Part shown: positions 35,600-46,522 of the stretch, one piece after another
Layout: every line of letters begins with the position of its first letter
How positions within the stretch are numbered: position 1 is the stretch's first letter
Assembly (NCBI GenBank): GCA_963513935.1
Contig: OY740772.1
Span: forward strand, 101,327,340-101,391,339
Length of the DNA: 64,000 nucleotides
Origin: Aphrophora alni
Taxonomy: Eukaryota; Arthropoda; Insecta; Hemiptera; Aphrophoridae
Direction: 5' to 3'
The notes under the pieces: generated by a model
What the model was told of the DNA's origin: nothing
Database searches by the model: none
Seen by the model: the letters and a program-made list of their open reading frames with translations, nothing else
Translations under genes and position numbers: made by a program

Positions 35600-35895
35600 A
35601 CCTCAAGACTTTTTAATATAAACAGATCTACTAAACCATTTAGTGCCTAGCCAAGGACAAGGAAAGTAGGAATATACACATTACGAGCTCAATAAAACTA
35701 ACGAGGCTCACCAGTGTTATAACTATTTTAAAAACCTTACTGGATGAGGCCCCTTGATCAGACAATAGAATTTAACATTTCATATCATTAACAAGATAAC
35801 AAATTTCTGGGCATTATGTTTAGAGGGCATCCTTTCATGATATTACCGAGTAAATAACATGAAGGCACCCATAAACTTGCTCTTTTGTATTGATA
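35600..35895 (-). repeat. dispersed repeat R2, reverse copy (end part)
   Basis: Contains TTTAGTGCCTAGCCAAGGAC, GGAAAGTAGG, TACTGGATGAGGCCCCTTGATC, AATTTAACATTTC and GGCACCCATAAACTTG, matching the corresponding end of 60960-61620 and 4290-4930. Confidence 0.65.
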
Positions 35896-35940
35896 ATGTA
35901 TGACTAAAAAGTGGTTTTAGTAGCAGATAAAATATATTTC

Positions 35941-36040
35941 ATAATCAATCAATGTTGAGGCAATATTTTGTAATGGCCTGTCACATCTATCATCCTATAA
36001 ATAGATGACCCATCGAGAAATATTTGGTAACTGAAAAGGT
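35941..36040. repeat. repeat R5, inverted partner of 1085-1185
   Basis: Reverse complement of the block at 1085-1185, with TTGTAATGGCCTGTCACATC exact. Confidence 0.7.
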
Positions 36041-36273
36041 TGGATAGGTATTGATATTCTATTACCCTTCATGGAGTAGATGAGTTCACCTACATTTTTT
36101 GAACATATTTCTTCTACGAAATTTGTATACATGAAATAATTTATCATATAGTTAGATTAATATGGTTAAATTGCTGCAATGAAATAACAATTGTTACATG
36201 GAAAGCAGCGGTGCTTATTCAGTTATAGATTGACACTGAGGAATTACGCCCATTTTTCTTGTTGTTTAATAGA

Positions 36274-36490
36274 CAAAATCTCTCTGTCATCATCGTATTG
36301 AATAAAAAAAAGAAAAGAAGTTGGAAAAAAATAATATTAACCCTCAAAAAATTTAATAACAGCCGTGTTGGAAGGTAATAAAAATTTGTCAAGATTGAAG
36401 TGATACGACAGAAGAAAGAGAGGTATCTAACCCAAGATTATATGATGGAAGGTATAAATACACCTAGGTTCCCTGAGGAACACCAGGAAA
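36274..36490 (+). repeat. dispersed repeat SR, copy 8
   Basis: Blocks AAAATCTCTCTGTCATCAT, GTTGGAAGGTAATAAAAATTTG, GAAGAAAGAGAGGTATCTAA, CCCAAGATTATATG and TAGGTTCCCTGAGGAACACC are present in order. Confidence 0.65.
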
Positions 36491-37334
36491 AGAATTTTAA
36501 TTATTGGTTATCGCCAGTGGATATTTTCTATTAAAATAGAAAGAAAACTAATTTTATTAATTTGCTGGTTTATTGTTTTTACTAATAAACAATTATCCCT
36601 CTAAGCAATCAAATTCTAAACAAAAATGGAATGTTTATAGAAACTGACTTTACAAACAATCTGACTGTTGGGGAAACACGTTTGATTAAAAGTAATCGTC
36701 ATTTTTGTGAGATCTTGTGTGTCGAGTTTTATTCTATCTAATATTATCTCACAAGTCAAGCTCAATATTTATATATAGTCCAATGTCATTTGATTAAATT
36801 AAAGGTTGGTAAAATTTTGCAAATTAGATTATGAATTATAAAGATCCAATGTTATTCATGTAGCTTATTTTGATTTGAATAATGTTAATTTATTGTTTTG
36901 TCTATGACGAATTTTTATAGCATCTGTCATGTTTTGAATTCAGATATAAAATAACAGTTTACAAATACATCACACAAACAATAATAATAATATTATAGCA
37001 ATAAACAGGTATTTAAACTATAATAACAGAATTCATTATATTATAATAAAAAGCACACAGTAATTCCAAAAATACATTTCAATCAACTATTATGATACAA
37101 CGATCATGATATAGACTTAATCAAATGCACTATGCTTATAAAACAGATCAAAATAATACATAAATAATATACAGAACTACAAACACTACAAATTTGCAAT
37201 AAATAATAACATTTCAAACAATACACAAATTAACACATAACTTTGAACACATTTAAAAAACAATAAACATTTTACAACAAAATAAATAACAATAATAAAG
37301 TTAATTATAAACAAATGTAGTCAGGTGATATGAG
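36491..37334. other. AT-rich stretch, possible LINE 3' tail
   Basis: No gene. From about 36950 to 37330 the sequence is full of AATAATAATA and ACAAATA phrases and could be the 3' untranslated tail of the LINE fragment that ends at 37335 on the minus strand. Confidence 0.35.
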
Positions 37335-37490
37335 ATCACACTAAGCAGAAGCAACAAAATCGTGGTTCAGAAACTTCTCCAAAGAATAGAAGGAATAGGT
37401 GTCAAAGGATGTGGTTAAAAGTGGTATAATTTTGCATAGTTTTTATACTATGAGGAAGTATTTTGGCCAATTCCGCAGTTCGTATTATAA
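37335..37490 (-). pseudogene. LINE open reading frame 2, extreme C-terminal fragment
   Basis: The minus strand reads KILPHSIKTMQNYTTF and, after a frameshift, TSFDTYSFYSLEKFLNHDF followed by a stop. This is the closing 'LP..IK.....FK..L', 'FYSLEEFL...F' pattern of many non-LTR retrotransposon reverse transcriptases. It is bounded upstream by the inverted-repeat element starting at about 37484, which appears to have interrupted or replaced the rest. Confidence 0.65.
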
Positions 37491-38236
37491 TGGGTGCCCC
37501 ACCTAAAATATTACAATAGCTAAGTATTGAATTATAAATATGATAGAGTAATTTAAATGGGGAACCATGCTTTCTTTTCAATGAAGGTTAAAAATCCATT
37601 TTGTAAAATGTTAAAATTGCCGCCAAATATGGATTTGATTTTTTTTTCAATTGGTATCTCCCAATATTTATAATAGAGAGTATTCTTTTGTGAAATTTGA
37701 GACTTTTTTAAAATGGCACTTTCCCAAAATTCCTAATAATAACAGAGCTTGGCTTAATTCTTATTTTAAATGAAATTTAGCACTTTTTCAAAATTTATTT
37801 CCATGTCATTTTAGAGCTTACAAAATTAGGGGGGGTTCCTCATTAAAACTTATTTGTATCCCCAACGGTTCAAAAGTTAGCTGGCGGTTCAACATTTTAG
37901 CTGGTGGGATCACTTATTTGTAGACCTATCAAACGTTTAATTTTCTGAAGTGCCTTTAATTCCTAAACGGCTAAAGATTTACCAAAGAATATTAATACAA
38001 TCTTCAATATTGTTTTACAACTGAAAAACCCATAAAATACAGGATATTCCATAACGAATTTCAATGTTGGCTCTCATATTGTAATTTGGCGGCATTTTTT
38101 TTTACCTTTTTACAAAATTGATTTTTAAACTTCATTGAAAAGAAAGGAAGGTTCGCAGTTTAAAGTACGTCATCATATTTACAATTCAAATGCTACCAAT
38201 TGTAAATTTTAGGTGGAACACTCATTATATTTATTT
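37484..38236. mobile_element. non-autonomous element with about 150-bp terminal inverted repeats
   Basis: Left arm 37484-37640 begins TATAATGGGTGCCCCACCTAAAAT; right arm about 38085-38236 ends with the complement of TATAATGAGTGTTCCACC. Arms share the blocks TTTCTTTTCAATGAAG and TTGCCGCCAAAT. The interior of about 440 bp is non-coding. No target-site duplication could be defined, and the class is unknown. Confidence 0.75.
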
Positions 38237-38349
38237 ATGATGTATGAATTCCTCGTCAAAGATTTACATTTCGGAACATATTAATTTATAAAATCAGGTG
38301 GTCCCCTCAATGTTAGGTCATATCTTTTAAATTATATTTTATGACCCAT
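38237..38349. other. spacer
   Basis: Short non-coding spacer between the inverted-repeat element and a GC-richer segment. Confidence 0.3.
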
Positions 38350-38716
38350 TCTTCATCTTCTTCTTTAGCCCTGTAATGAGTTTTGAATTAATCCACAATC
38401 TTCTCTGTTTTGCGCTGCTGTTTTCCAGTTTCTCAAACACAAAATTTAAATCATGTCGGCTGTCAAAGAATCCTCACAACTTGGGTCTGCCAATCCTTCT
38501 TCCATAATATTTGGTCGTTCAAATTATTTTTGGTATCTGGTCAGCAGGTATCCGTGCAACATGACTAAGGCTTTGACAACTACATCTGTGTAGAGGCCAG
38601 AGAGATCTGTAGGCTACTTGGACCGTCTCTAGACATTCTTCTTTCAAATATTTTCTAAATGTTCCTGCGTTCAAACCTAAGCAGCCTACTTCAATGCCTT
38701 TACCAATGTACAGCAT
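38350..38716 (-). other. GC-richer segment with a 65-codon open frame, unidentified
   Basis: A patch of mixed composition holds a minus-strand frame (38519-38716) with protein-like content (FRKYLKEECLETVQVAYRSL) and, downstream in another frame, a short stretch beginning MEEGLADPSCEDS. No domain is recognised. It could be part of an unknown transposon gene or an exon fragment. Confidence 0.25.
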
Positions 38717-39544
38717 TGAGATGAATACGTCAAACTGATCTAATTAATGTCTTATAAAGACGATGTTTTGTCGCGTGGTTTAATATAAACCGGCCAACTT
38801 GAATTCTTACAGCTTTGCTGCCATTATTCTGTGATATATCTCATGTAATGTACAGCAATATATTTCATTACAAATTTGTGTTATTATAAAATAACAATGT
38901 AATATAATCCTTGTTTCAACTATTATAATAGACAATTTCTCCATTAGTGAAAACAAGTATTTACTTGCAATTCACAAATAATTTTAATTATTTATGCAAG
39001 ACGTATTGAGAAAAATCAAATTTTTAAAATGGTATTTATTTTCAACTTCTAAAGTTAAACAACATTCTACAAAATGAACATATTTACTGGACAAACGTGG
39101 TTAAACGCAAAGCCCCATTGAACGATATAAATTATTTGAATGACTTTTAATAATTCCTGTTGAACGCTAGCGCCATCTGATACCATCGCTGGGAGGCAGT
39201 TGTAGTGATTAAGCGGTGGAATTAGAGAGTGGGGTTTTAAATAATATTGAAACCCTAACATTTGGAATCGACAGCTGTGAATTATTTAACAGACCTTTAT
39301 GTATCAATTTAATTACAATCTACAAATGAGGATTTTCGTTTCAATATTTATCATCTGTTTTTAGTAAAGTTTAGTTTTACTATTTTCCATTTAAGGACAT
39401 GTTACGAGATTCGTATTCTATTATAATTAGAAATGTAATCCAATTCTGATAGAGATAGTCATGTCAATTATAATGAAGAACATAGTTTATCACAAGGCAA
39501 CTTAACTTGAAGTGTTTCATTTCTTGTCACAATGACGAGAGCCT
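38717..39544. other. no gene or clear element
   Basis: AT-rich. The minus frame at 39067-39261 is not supported by any motif. Confidence 0.4.
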
Positions 39545-39752
39545 ATTAGGAGTCACTCATAGTAGTACCCGATAAACCCCACACCTTTCTTTGTGTAGTT
39601 GGGGGTTAAATCCCTCTCTTTCATTTCTTCAATCAGGTCGTTCTTTATAATCTCTTATTCTTTGGCGACACGGAGTTATTAGATTATCAGAGGACTAGGG
39701 GGTCTTTATTATATATATATATAATAAGAGGATTATAACCGAATGCTTTTTC
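39545..39752 (-). repeat. dispersed repeat SR, copy 9 (reverse)
   Basis: Complements of the family blocks: GTTGGGGGTTAAATCCCTCT, CTTTCATTTCTTC, TCTTTGGCGACAC, and GGATTATAACCGAATGCTTTT (complement of the family head). A short (TA)n run sits inside at 39709-39723. Confidence 0.65.
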
Positions 39753-39829
39753 ACAAGGAGGAGAAAACAATGATAAGACAAAATTTACGAAACACGTATT
39801 TAGGCCTACCACTTATTCTGTAAAACATT

Positions 39830-40374
39830 TTCAAAACATATTTTATTTTATTTTTTTATTATTTTTTATTATTATTATTATTAAAACTGAGTACAAACCC
39901 ATCTAGTAATTTACATTTAACAATATATACACTTTGAGGGAAAAAGGAAAAATTGATGGATACAACTAAACCTGTTGTATCCATCAATCTGCGTATCTCC
40001 GGATGCTCATGTTGCTCAATGCGATGTCTGTGCTTGCTTGCTTGCTTTTTTATTTCTTCTTTAACCGTATCCATTTTCAAATCCCTATGCAAGTTGTCAT
40101 TTCTTATATACCATGGTGCATCAACAATACATCGGAGCACCTTATTTTGAATGTTTTGTATGTTTTTTATGTTAGACTTCTTTGTACAACCCCATAGCTG
40201 TAATCCATAGGTCCACACCGGCTTTAAGACTTGCTTGTATATGAGCATTTTGTTATGGATTGATAGTTGGGAATTCCTTCCCAGAAGCCAATACATATTT
40301 CTGATCAAAACATATAGATAACGAAAAGGGTCTACTTTATTTGATATAAAGGATGGAAAAACATATGGAACCAA
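39830..40374 (-). pseudogene. Jockey-clade LINE, 5'-truncated copy with open C-terminal frame
   Basis: A 171-codon frame (40374 to 39859) is a clear Jockey-type reverse transcriptase C-terminus: MYWLLGRNSQLSIHNKMLI, LKPVWTYGLQLWGC, IQNIQNKVLRCIVDAPWYIR, LHRDLKMDTVKEEIKKQ, and RLMDTTGLVV near the element's own end. The enzyme's palm domain with the YADD box is missing because the copy is truncated near 40330; the first 12 or so codons may be flanking DNA. On the minus strand the copy ends in an A/T-rich tail with AAT trinucleotides (39840-39890), as for LINE insertion. The unbroken frame and recognisable motifs suggest a comparatively young insertion. It makes no complete enzyme. Confidence 0.88.
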
Positions 40375-40929
40375 AATGTTTTACGCAAGATCGGAAAGAT
40401 TTTTTGAGATTAACAAATCATTTTAAATATTTGTTATATGTACTCATAAATGGTTAACCCGTAAGTCAGTTTACAAAAAAAAAAAAAATGCAGACTAAAC
40501 TTGTCGCTGTACTGGCTCAGCCAGTTATCGTTTGATGAATGTCAATTTTCTAAATACCTTTTTAAACCGAAAATATTTTAATAAAACAATAACGTTTCAT
40601 TTAAATGCAAGGCAGGGTATTTAGTGAGCTCGCATTCAGTAACTACTCTACAGGCATAAATCTGACTACTGCAGTCAATAAGATAGTTAAAGAGGACTTA
40701 TATGAATTTGAAACGTAAAAGTGTAAAAACATTGCTTTAGATACATTCAAAAAATGTCTATTACAGCTAAACCACAAACTCAATAAATAAAAACATACTG
40801 GGATTCCATTGGAAATTCATTGACATCTGAATATGAGTAAGGGAAAACCATATCTTTAGAAAAATCTGTTATAATTCATATGTTCATAATAGCTTTCTTT
40901 CATGGAGATTTTTCTTTTTTTAAACACTA
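40375..40929. other. no gene or clear element
   Basis: AT-rich. No supported feature. Confidence 0.4.
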
Positions 40930-41110
40930 TATCATCATAGCCTTATATATATATAAAAGACCACTGTCTCTTAAATAGGTTCAGCGTCGGAAGAGAACAA
41001 AAATTGGACAAGAAAGATTTGTAGGAAAAATGAAAAAGTGGGGTCTAATTCAAGAGTACATGAAGAAAACTGTAGACCCAGCTAGGGTTCCACAAGATTA
41101 TCAAGCCTGT
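40930..41110 (+). repeat. dispersed repeat SR, copy 10
   Basis: Blocks TCAGCGTCGGAAGAGAACAA, ATTGGACAAGAAAGATTTG, GGGTCTAATTCAAGAGTACA, CTGTAGACCCAGCTAGGGTT and CACAAGATTATC are in family order. Confidence 0.75.
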
Positions 41111-41525
41111 ATTTCTCTATAATAAATTTTCTGAGGGTATTTTAAAGTACAGAACCACTCGGATAAAATTCAGCAGACTCATTTTTAAACTCCCTATACT
41201 AATATTCTGAGTTACTAACATGAAATCTGTATGACAAAATCATAAAAGCACGATAGGCTAAACAACGATGTTTAAGTTATGTAATATTTAAAATGAATTA
41301 TTGAACGACTTAATGTCTCTCCTTTGTTGATTGTTTTATACATTTTAAGAAAATATTGTTATATATATTTAATATTATATCTTAGTTATTAAGTTTGTAA
41401 TGTTATTTGATAAAGATTAATTGTTGATATGGTTTAAGTACAATTTTAGTTCCCAAAATGGCCAGTATGTTACGTTGGCGTTTTCATATTTCATATTCTA
41501 GGTTTGTCACTTGATAACGGTAGTT

Positions 41526-41776
41526 GATTTATATAATTGTAGTAGGTTAATTACCTTGTTTTGTTTCCGTCAAACAGTACACACTTGTTCCTAAAGGATC
41601 ACCAGTTTCGACTGTTATACCGTCATCTTCTGATCCATATCAAATTAATGTTGTTCAGCCTTAATTTTGATATGTATCTGAAGATGACGGTATAACAGTC
41701 GAAACCTGTGATCCTTTAGGAACAAATGTGAATTGTTTGACGGAGATAAAAACCTACTACAATTATTCAAATATAC
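41526..41776. mobile_element. fold-back element FB-1, second copy type
   Basis: Inverted arms 41526-41640 and 41680-41776 share AATTGTAGTAGGTT, TTTCCGTCAAACA, TTGTTCCTAAAGGATCAC and a hairpin motif. Read outward it is CTGAAGATGACGGTATAACA followed by GTCGAAAC, nearly the same as in the 519-826 element. The spacer is about 40 bp. There is no transposase. Confidence 0.8.
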
Positions 41777-42588
41777 AATCCAGGAAGATATACAAAATAT
41801 CTAAGTTGATTAATACTCTCGAAACTAAATGAATTAGTTTTAATGTACAATACACAAATTATGGTACACCTCTACTTAAACACAAACAATAATATATCAA
41901 TTACCGATTTCAATGCGGAGATGGTCTATACAAAGTATACAGTGTATTTTTTATGAAGGGTGGAACTCCCTCAGGATTTCCACCCCATACGCACTTTAAA
42001 ACCCTGAGGTAATATAGCTTGGAAATAAATTTAATAACCTATAAATATTATGTTGTAGACGTTATTTTACTGGTAGGAAAGTAAACACAGTGTAAACAAT
42101 TTGTACTGGACAGCAGAAACTATTGAACAATCTAACTTTGTAAACATAACTTTGTTTATAACAAATGTTTGTGACAGTCTACTGTAAAACCAAGAAACAT
42201 CATTAATCATAATATCACTGCTCCAAAGGGAAGTGTAGCTTGTTGCAAAACACTTCTGCAGCTTGAGAGGGAACTGTGTCCTACAAATACTGTATAATCA
42301 TTAGCTTATCGGTGATGTTGAATGGTTTGACAATATCTCTTGCAATGAATTACGTTTTAACAATTATTGTATATTTTATTATTTTTTTTAAATATTACCT
42401 CCAAGAATATTACAAATTAAAATATGTTTATTGAAGAATTTGAATCATTGTTTTGTTTTAGTTTTAATGGTTCGAGAAGTTGATTAGTCAGAAATAATTG
42501 GTTAAGTTTAAGAATTTATACTTACAGCGTAACAAAAACATATTTAGAAAAGTGGATTAGTTTTACTCATGAGATACAAAGTTTTTTT
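41777..42588. other. no gene; short palindrome at 41957-41986
   Basis: AT-rich. GGGTGGAACTCCC and its partner TTTCCACCCC form a short hairpin near 41960-41990. Otherwise nothing is supported. Confidence 0.35.
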
Positions 42589-42816
42589 GTGATAGAGTTT
42601 CTTACTGGCTACAAACTATTCCAGAGTTACCTTCAAATGCATATAAACCAATCTGTGTGTATTCCACAAGGGTATAGAGATAATGTGCATCAAAGCTGTG
42701 TATCCAACACAAGTCTAGATGAGAGGAGAAATCTTGTAGACACCAATGCAGATATCATTGACGTCATTGACAAAGCAAAAAGAATTGAAGAAGTTTTGAG
42801 AGATATATGGAGTTAG
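42589..42816 (+). pseudogene. LINE ORF2 C-terminal zinc-knuckle region remnant
   Basis: The open frame reads FLTGYKLFQSYLQMHIN, then a partly conserved cysteine segment (VCIPQGYRDNVHQSC), then LDERRNLVD and IEEVLRDIW. This is the 'LTGHG.F..YL.R......C.C.......H.....C....ERR.L' region found after the RNase H domain in Jockey, I and R1 type LINEs. Upstream catalytic domains are absent. The frame is open for 75 codons, but the loss of key cysteines suggests a dead copy. Confidence 0.6.
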
Positions 42817-43699
42817 TTGGCTTTGCGAATAAAAATAATCAGCAGAGGTATAGATTAAAAGTGAAAACCACCTAAGATATGGTTGGGAGTTCTTTAAAAC
42901 ATATTCAATGCCTAAATAAAAAAAAAGTAAAACTTATTGTAAATGACACAACCCTGGAGTATTCCGGAAATTTATTGTCGGGGTAGATTTTACCAAGGTT
43001 TTGGGGTTTTAATCGGTAATGTAGGCTAATTAGGAGTCCCACACATTATACTTATCCTCATGGTGTGTTACCCGGTAAACAAATTTTGACTATACAAGTT
43101 TTTTTTTATTGTAGGCCTACAACAATTACAATTTTTTGTAAATAATTAATTGTATAAATTATAAATAACCCACTCACTGTATGTTAAAAACAAAAATAAA
43201 ACAAATTTTCTTTCTTTAAAATCTTTAATTTAAAAAAAAGGAAAGGTATAAAATAAAAAAAGTTGAAATATATTTTAACTTTGAAACTTCTGTTTTAGAA
43301 GTGGAAACCAGTTTGAAAGCATACTTTCGGAGCATAAAAACCAAACAACAAACCCTATCGCAAAGAAATGCAATGTATTTTGGAAACAATTAAATATTTT
43401 CCAGATTCATATCTTCCATAGTTGACAGAGTAAAAAGGGGGGTCCTAATAATGCGTCTCTTGAATTTAAATTTTTTTAAATCTGTCTACACTTTTACAGG
43501 AGTGAAATCTAAATTTTTCAAATTGAAAAAATAGTAACTGGTATATAATGAAAAAAACATAATGGTATTATGTTGTACAAAAAAAAGCTTATAAACGTAT
43601 AAAAAAGTATGGTGGGGGAAATTCACATGGATAGTAATTCTTGTTGGATAGTAATACGGTTGATAAATGTAGTAAGTTATATTAATTGATCTTTATATT
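42817..43699. other. no gene or clear element
   Basis: AT-rich with poly-A and poly-T runs. No supported feature. Confidence 0.4.
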
Positions 43700-44045
43700 G
43701 TGATTAATGTTGTTTTTATTTAAACACATAGTTTGTATCATTTAATACATTATATCGTAATATGATATTAACCAAAATTTATGGTTTTTCATTTACCTAT
43801 GAAGCTGCCAAAGTTCTCGATAGAGTTTTTTATATTTCTTTTCAATTTATTACACGCGGGCGTTTTGTCTCCACAAATGTACAACATGGCTTAAGTGTTC
43901 TTGGTCCCTTGGGTAAAAATCATGTTGTAACACATATGTCAAATATCGCTTTTACGATATAAAGGATATAGTGTCATGTCATCTATCAGATACAACAATG
44001 TATTGTTGTACTTGTATTGTCATAAACTGATGACTATCAGATTAA
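43700..44045 (+). repeat. repeat R6, forward copy
   Basis: About 300 bp matching, in reverse, 48440-48720 at high similarity by eye: shared blocks include TTTCAATTTATTACACGCGG, GTGTTCTTGGTCCCTTGGGT, TATGTCAAATATCGCTTTTA and CATAAACTGAT. The frame at 43762-43962 lies inside but is broken by several differences in the other copy, so coding is unlikely. Confidence 0.8.
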
Positions 44046-44159
44046 CTTAAGTGGATATTCATTTAAAAACTTTATATACTGTTACATTTGGTTATTACAT
44101 TTTATAAATAAGTTGGTTTAGTATACAATTCTAATTTATCTTACCCAATATACGGAGTA

Positions 44160-44530
44160 TAGGGTAAGTTTGGTAATCGCCGACAATTTCGACCTCTGTT
44201 TTTTGACTGATCGTCACGATAAATCGTCACGAATAATCGTCTCAGGAAACAGAAAACGTGATGTTCGACTTGCTGTTCATCTGTCCGTCGCTAATTGTCA
44301 TTATAGTCTGTACATAAGTGCAATAGCGGCCGCAAAAATTAAGATAGGATCGTGAAATTTAGTGTCATGTGTTCATAATTGACTCTATTGAAATTTCATA
44401 AAATCTATACAAAAATGTTAAAATAACGGCCATTTTAAACAGTTTTAAATTATTATCTCTTGTGCTATTCAACTAAATTATATACGAATTTAATATCTAG
44501 TTTTTCAGGATTTTGAGTGCCGAGATCTCC
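44160..44530 (-). repeat. dispersed repeat R2, reverse copy
   Basis: Includes AATTTCATAAAATC, AAAATAACGGCCATTTTAAAC and CTCTTGTGCTATTCAAC, complementary to the 3' half of the copies at 1-345, 50820-51560 and 56750-57190. Confidence 0.5.
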
Positions 44531-44582
44531 AGAGACAAAAAGTATTTTATGAATCATGTTGCTAGTATCCAAGTCACTATTG

Positions 44583-44871
44583 TTTTAACTAACGATTGAA
44601 TTACCTTATATGGTTTCTGCCAGGTGACTTATTTTTTTAAACACTAACGCGTTTCAGAGCATCTTCTCCCTCTTCAGAGTTCTATTCACTCAGTTGGGAT
44701 CGTTAACAATAATAAAACATAAAATATAAAAACACACGGATGTCCGTATATATAAATTTATATATATATTTACACATCACTTATCGTATCGCGACGCTAG
44801 GGACATCGATATGATGCGCATCGCAAGTGTTGCGATACGATAAGTGTTGTGTAAATTTATAGGCCTATATG

Positions 44872-44961
<90 letters not shown>

Positions 44962-45115
44962 GTGTGCTTTTATATTTTATGTTTTAATGTTGTTAACGAT
45001 CTCAACTGAGTGAATAGAACTCTGAAAATGGAGCAGATGCTCTGAAACACGCTAGTGTTTAAAAAAAGAAGTCACCTGGCAGAAACCATATAAGGTAATT
45101 CAATTGTTAGTTTAA
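44583..45115. mobile_element. large fold-back element FB-3 with nested palindrome and (TA)n/(TG)n core
   Basis: Outer arms 44583-44755 and 44957-45115 are complementary over more than 150 bp (blocks GAATTACCTTATATGGTTTC, TGCCAGGTGACTT, CAGAGCATCTTCTC and ACTGAGTGAATAGAACTCTG). Inside lies a second palindrome (ATCACTTATCGTATCGCGAC at 44775 pairing with GTTGCGATACGATAAGTGTT near 44830), followed by (TA)n (44875-44931) and (TG)n (44931-44959). Reading outward, the right arm carries CTCTGAAAATGGAGC, loop, GCTCTGAAACACGC, another version of the hammerhead-like hairpin. There is no coding sequence. Confidence 0.85.
44875..44959. repeat. compound (TA)n(TG)n microsatellite
   Basis: About 57 bp of TA followed by about 28 bp of TG, inside the fold-back element. 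Confidence 0.95.
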
Positions 45116-45124
45116 AAAGCATTT

Positions 45125-45560
45125 GTTTTGAATTGTTGATTGACTGTCCTTTGTCTGGTGTCTGTAGTATATGGAGCCACTATCGTAGTACAAACGATGC
45201 TACCTATTTTAATAAAATTTAGTTTGTACCATATTTTGGTAATTTCTCAAGTCTTTTTTTTTTAATTTTGTTTATATAACTAAACATTTGTAGGTAGCTG
45301 GCTGAAAAAAATTACAATATTCTCAAAATCTGTATTAACTGTTTTGATTAAATTTTGGTTATGAGTAGCCTCCTAAGACGGAAACAAAATGTTTCGGTCG
45401 CCATTTGTAAAACGAAATTTCTGTTCGTGTAAAAACTAACAAATCGGTCATTTGTAGATGATATAATATACTTAATTTCTCAAGATTGTTACTCCCATTT
45501 CGTTAAAATTTAAGTGAAATGTGAAAATTAACGATCAAAACCGCGGGGAAAATTCGGAAA
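45125..45560 (+). repeat. dispersed repeat R4, copy 2
   Basis: Begins TGTCCTTTGTCTGGTGTCTG with GTATATGGAGCCACTATCGTAG (compare GGTATGTGGAGTACTCTACAG at 55130). It continues with AATAAAATTTAGTTTGTACC, TATTCTCAAAATCTG and TGTTTTGATTAAATTTTGG. It starts 10 bp after the fold-back element ends. Confidence 0.65.
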
Positions 45561-46006
45561 TGATAAAAAAGTTTAGGAATAATTAAAGAAAAATGACGTT
45601 GACTGCTGTCAATAAAAGCTCGATTTTAAACAAATACGGTTTACGCTGAAGACCTGTTTCTGCATCAAATTTAGACCCTTTTTTGAAAAAAAAAACCCCG
45701 TTCGTTGTTTATTTTCACCTTTTGATTGACAATTACAAAACTGACATTTTTTGGTCACAATTACTTTTTGATTAGTTTTTAATTGTTTAGGGGGAAGTTT
45801 GAGTGTGCAATATTTTTGCAGAAAATTTATTTATAATTTTTTGGAAGATGCTTTGTTAAAATTGACATATTTGTCTTTATAGTTTAACCTCAATTTCCTC
45901 TTTTTACTACCATAATCATTTAAACTTGAATCCGAATTGTAGGCTTTAGTAGAGTACATATTTTGTGAAATTTTCTACATCAAACAATGCCAGCCATGAA
46001 TTTTCA
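45561..46006. other. no gene or clear element
   Basis: AT-rich. No supported feature. Confidence 0.4.
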
Positions 46007-46240
46007 TTAGGAGTAGTGACGTAACGAATTAAAAAGAAGGGATAAGATGTAAGCGGCAAGATAAATCTCGTGTGAAAGACAACACTTGTTTGTGTGTATA
46101 GCAATCAGCTGGCTAGGTCTCGTCTTAACGTTGTTTAGTAAACTACTTTCGCTCTCAGCAGCCGTAAACTCCGCCTTATTTAACAGCTGTTCATTTTGAT
46201 TAAAGACTATCATGATCTCTCGTCTGATTTTGGTTCTCAT
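46007..46240. other. GC- and CpG-richer block upstream of an exon-like frame
   Basis: This 230-bp block has more CpG and G+C than its flanks and includes two CAGCTG/CAGCTGT E-box-like sites. A minus-strand frame of 77 codons fills it but shows no motif. Because a coding-like plus-strand stretch follows at 46523, the block might be a decayed promoter or 5' region. That is inference. Confidence 0.2.
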
Positions 46241-46522
46241 TTATAGATTTGTTTACTATTATTGTGGTTATTTTTTCGTTATTTTTTTTACTATTTGATG
46301 AAAAATATCGGTTTTTCTGTTGAAAACTTTAGAATTTTTAGTAAACTCCATTTTGCAACGTTTAAGTATAAATTTTAAAGTTTTTGTGCCACACTGCAAA
46401 CTATCAGTATAAACAATTGTGCAAAAATTTAGTATTTATATTCTCTATGCGTTCTCATATATAACTCATCATTACTTTGTTTAAGATGGGATAGAGACTG
46501 AAACGAATTATCCTAGAATTAG

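Noticed and set aside
39953..40197. Two overlapping plus-strand frames of 64-65 codons
   Set aside because: They are antisense shadows of the Jockey reverse transcriptase fragment.
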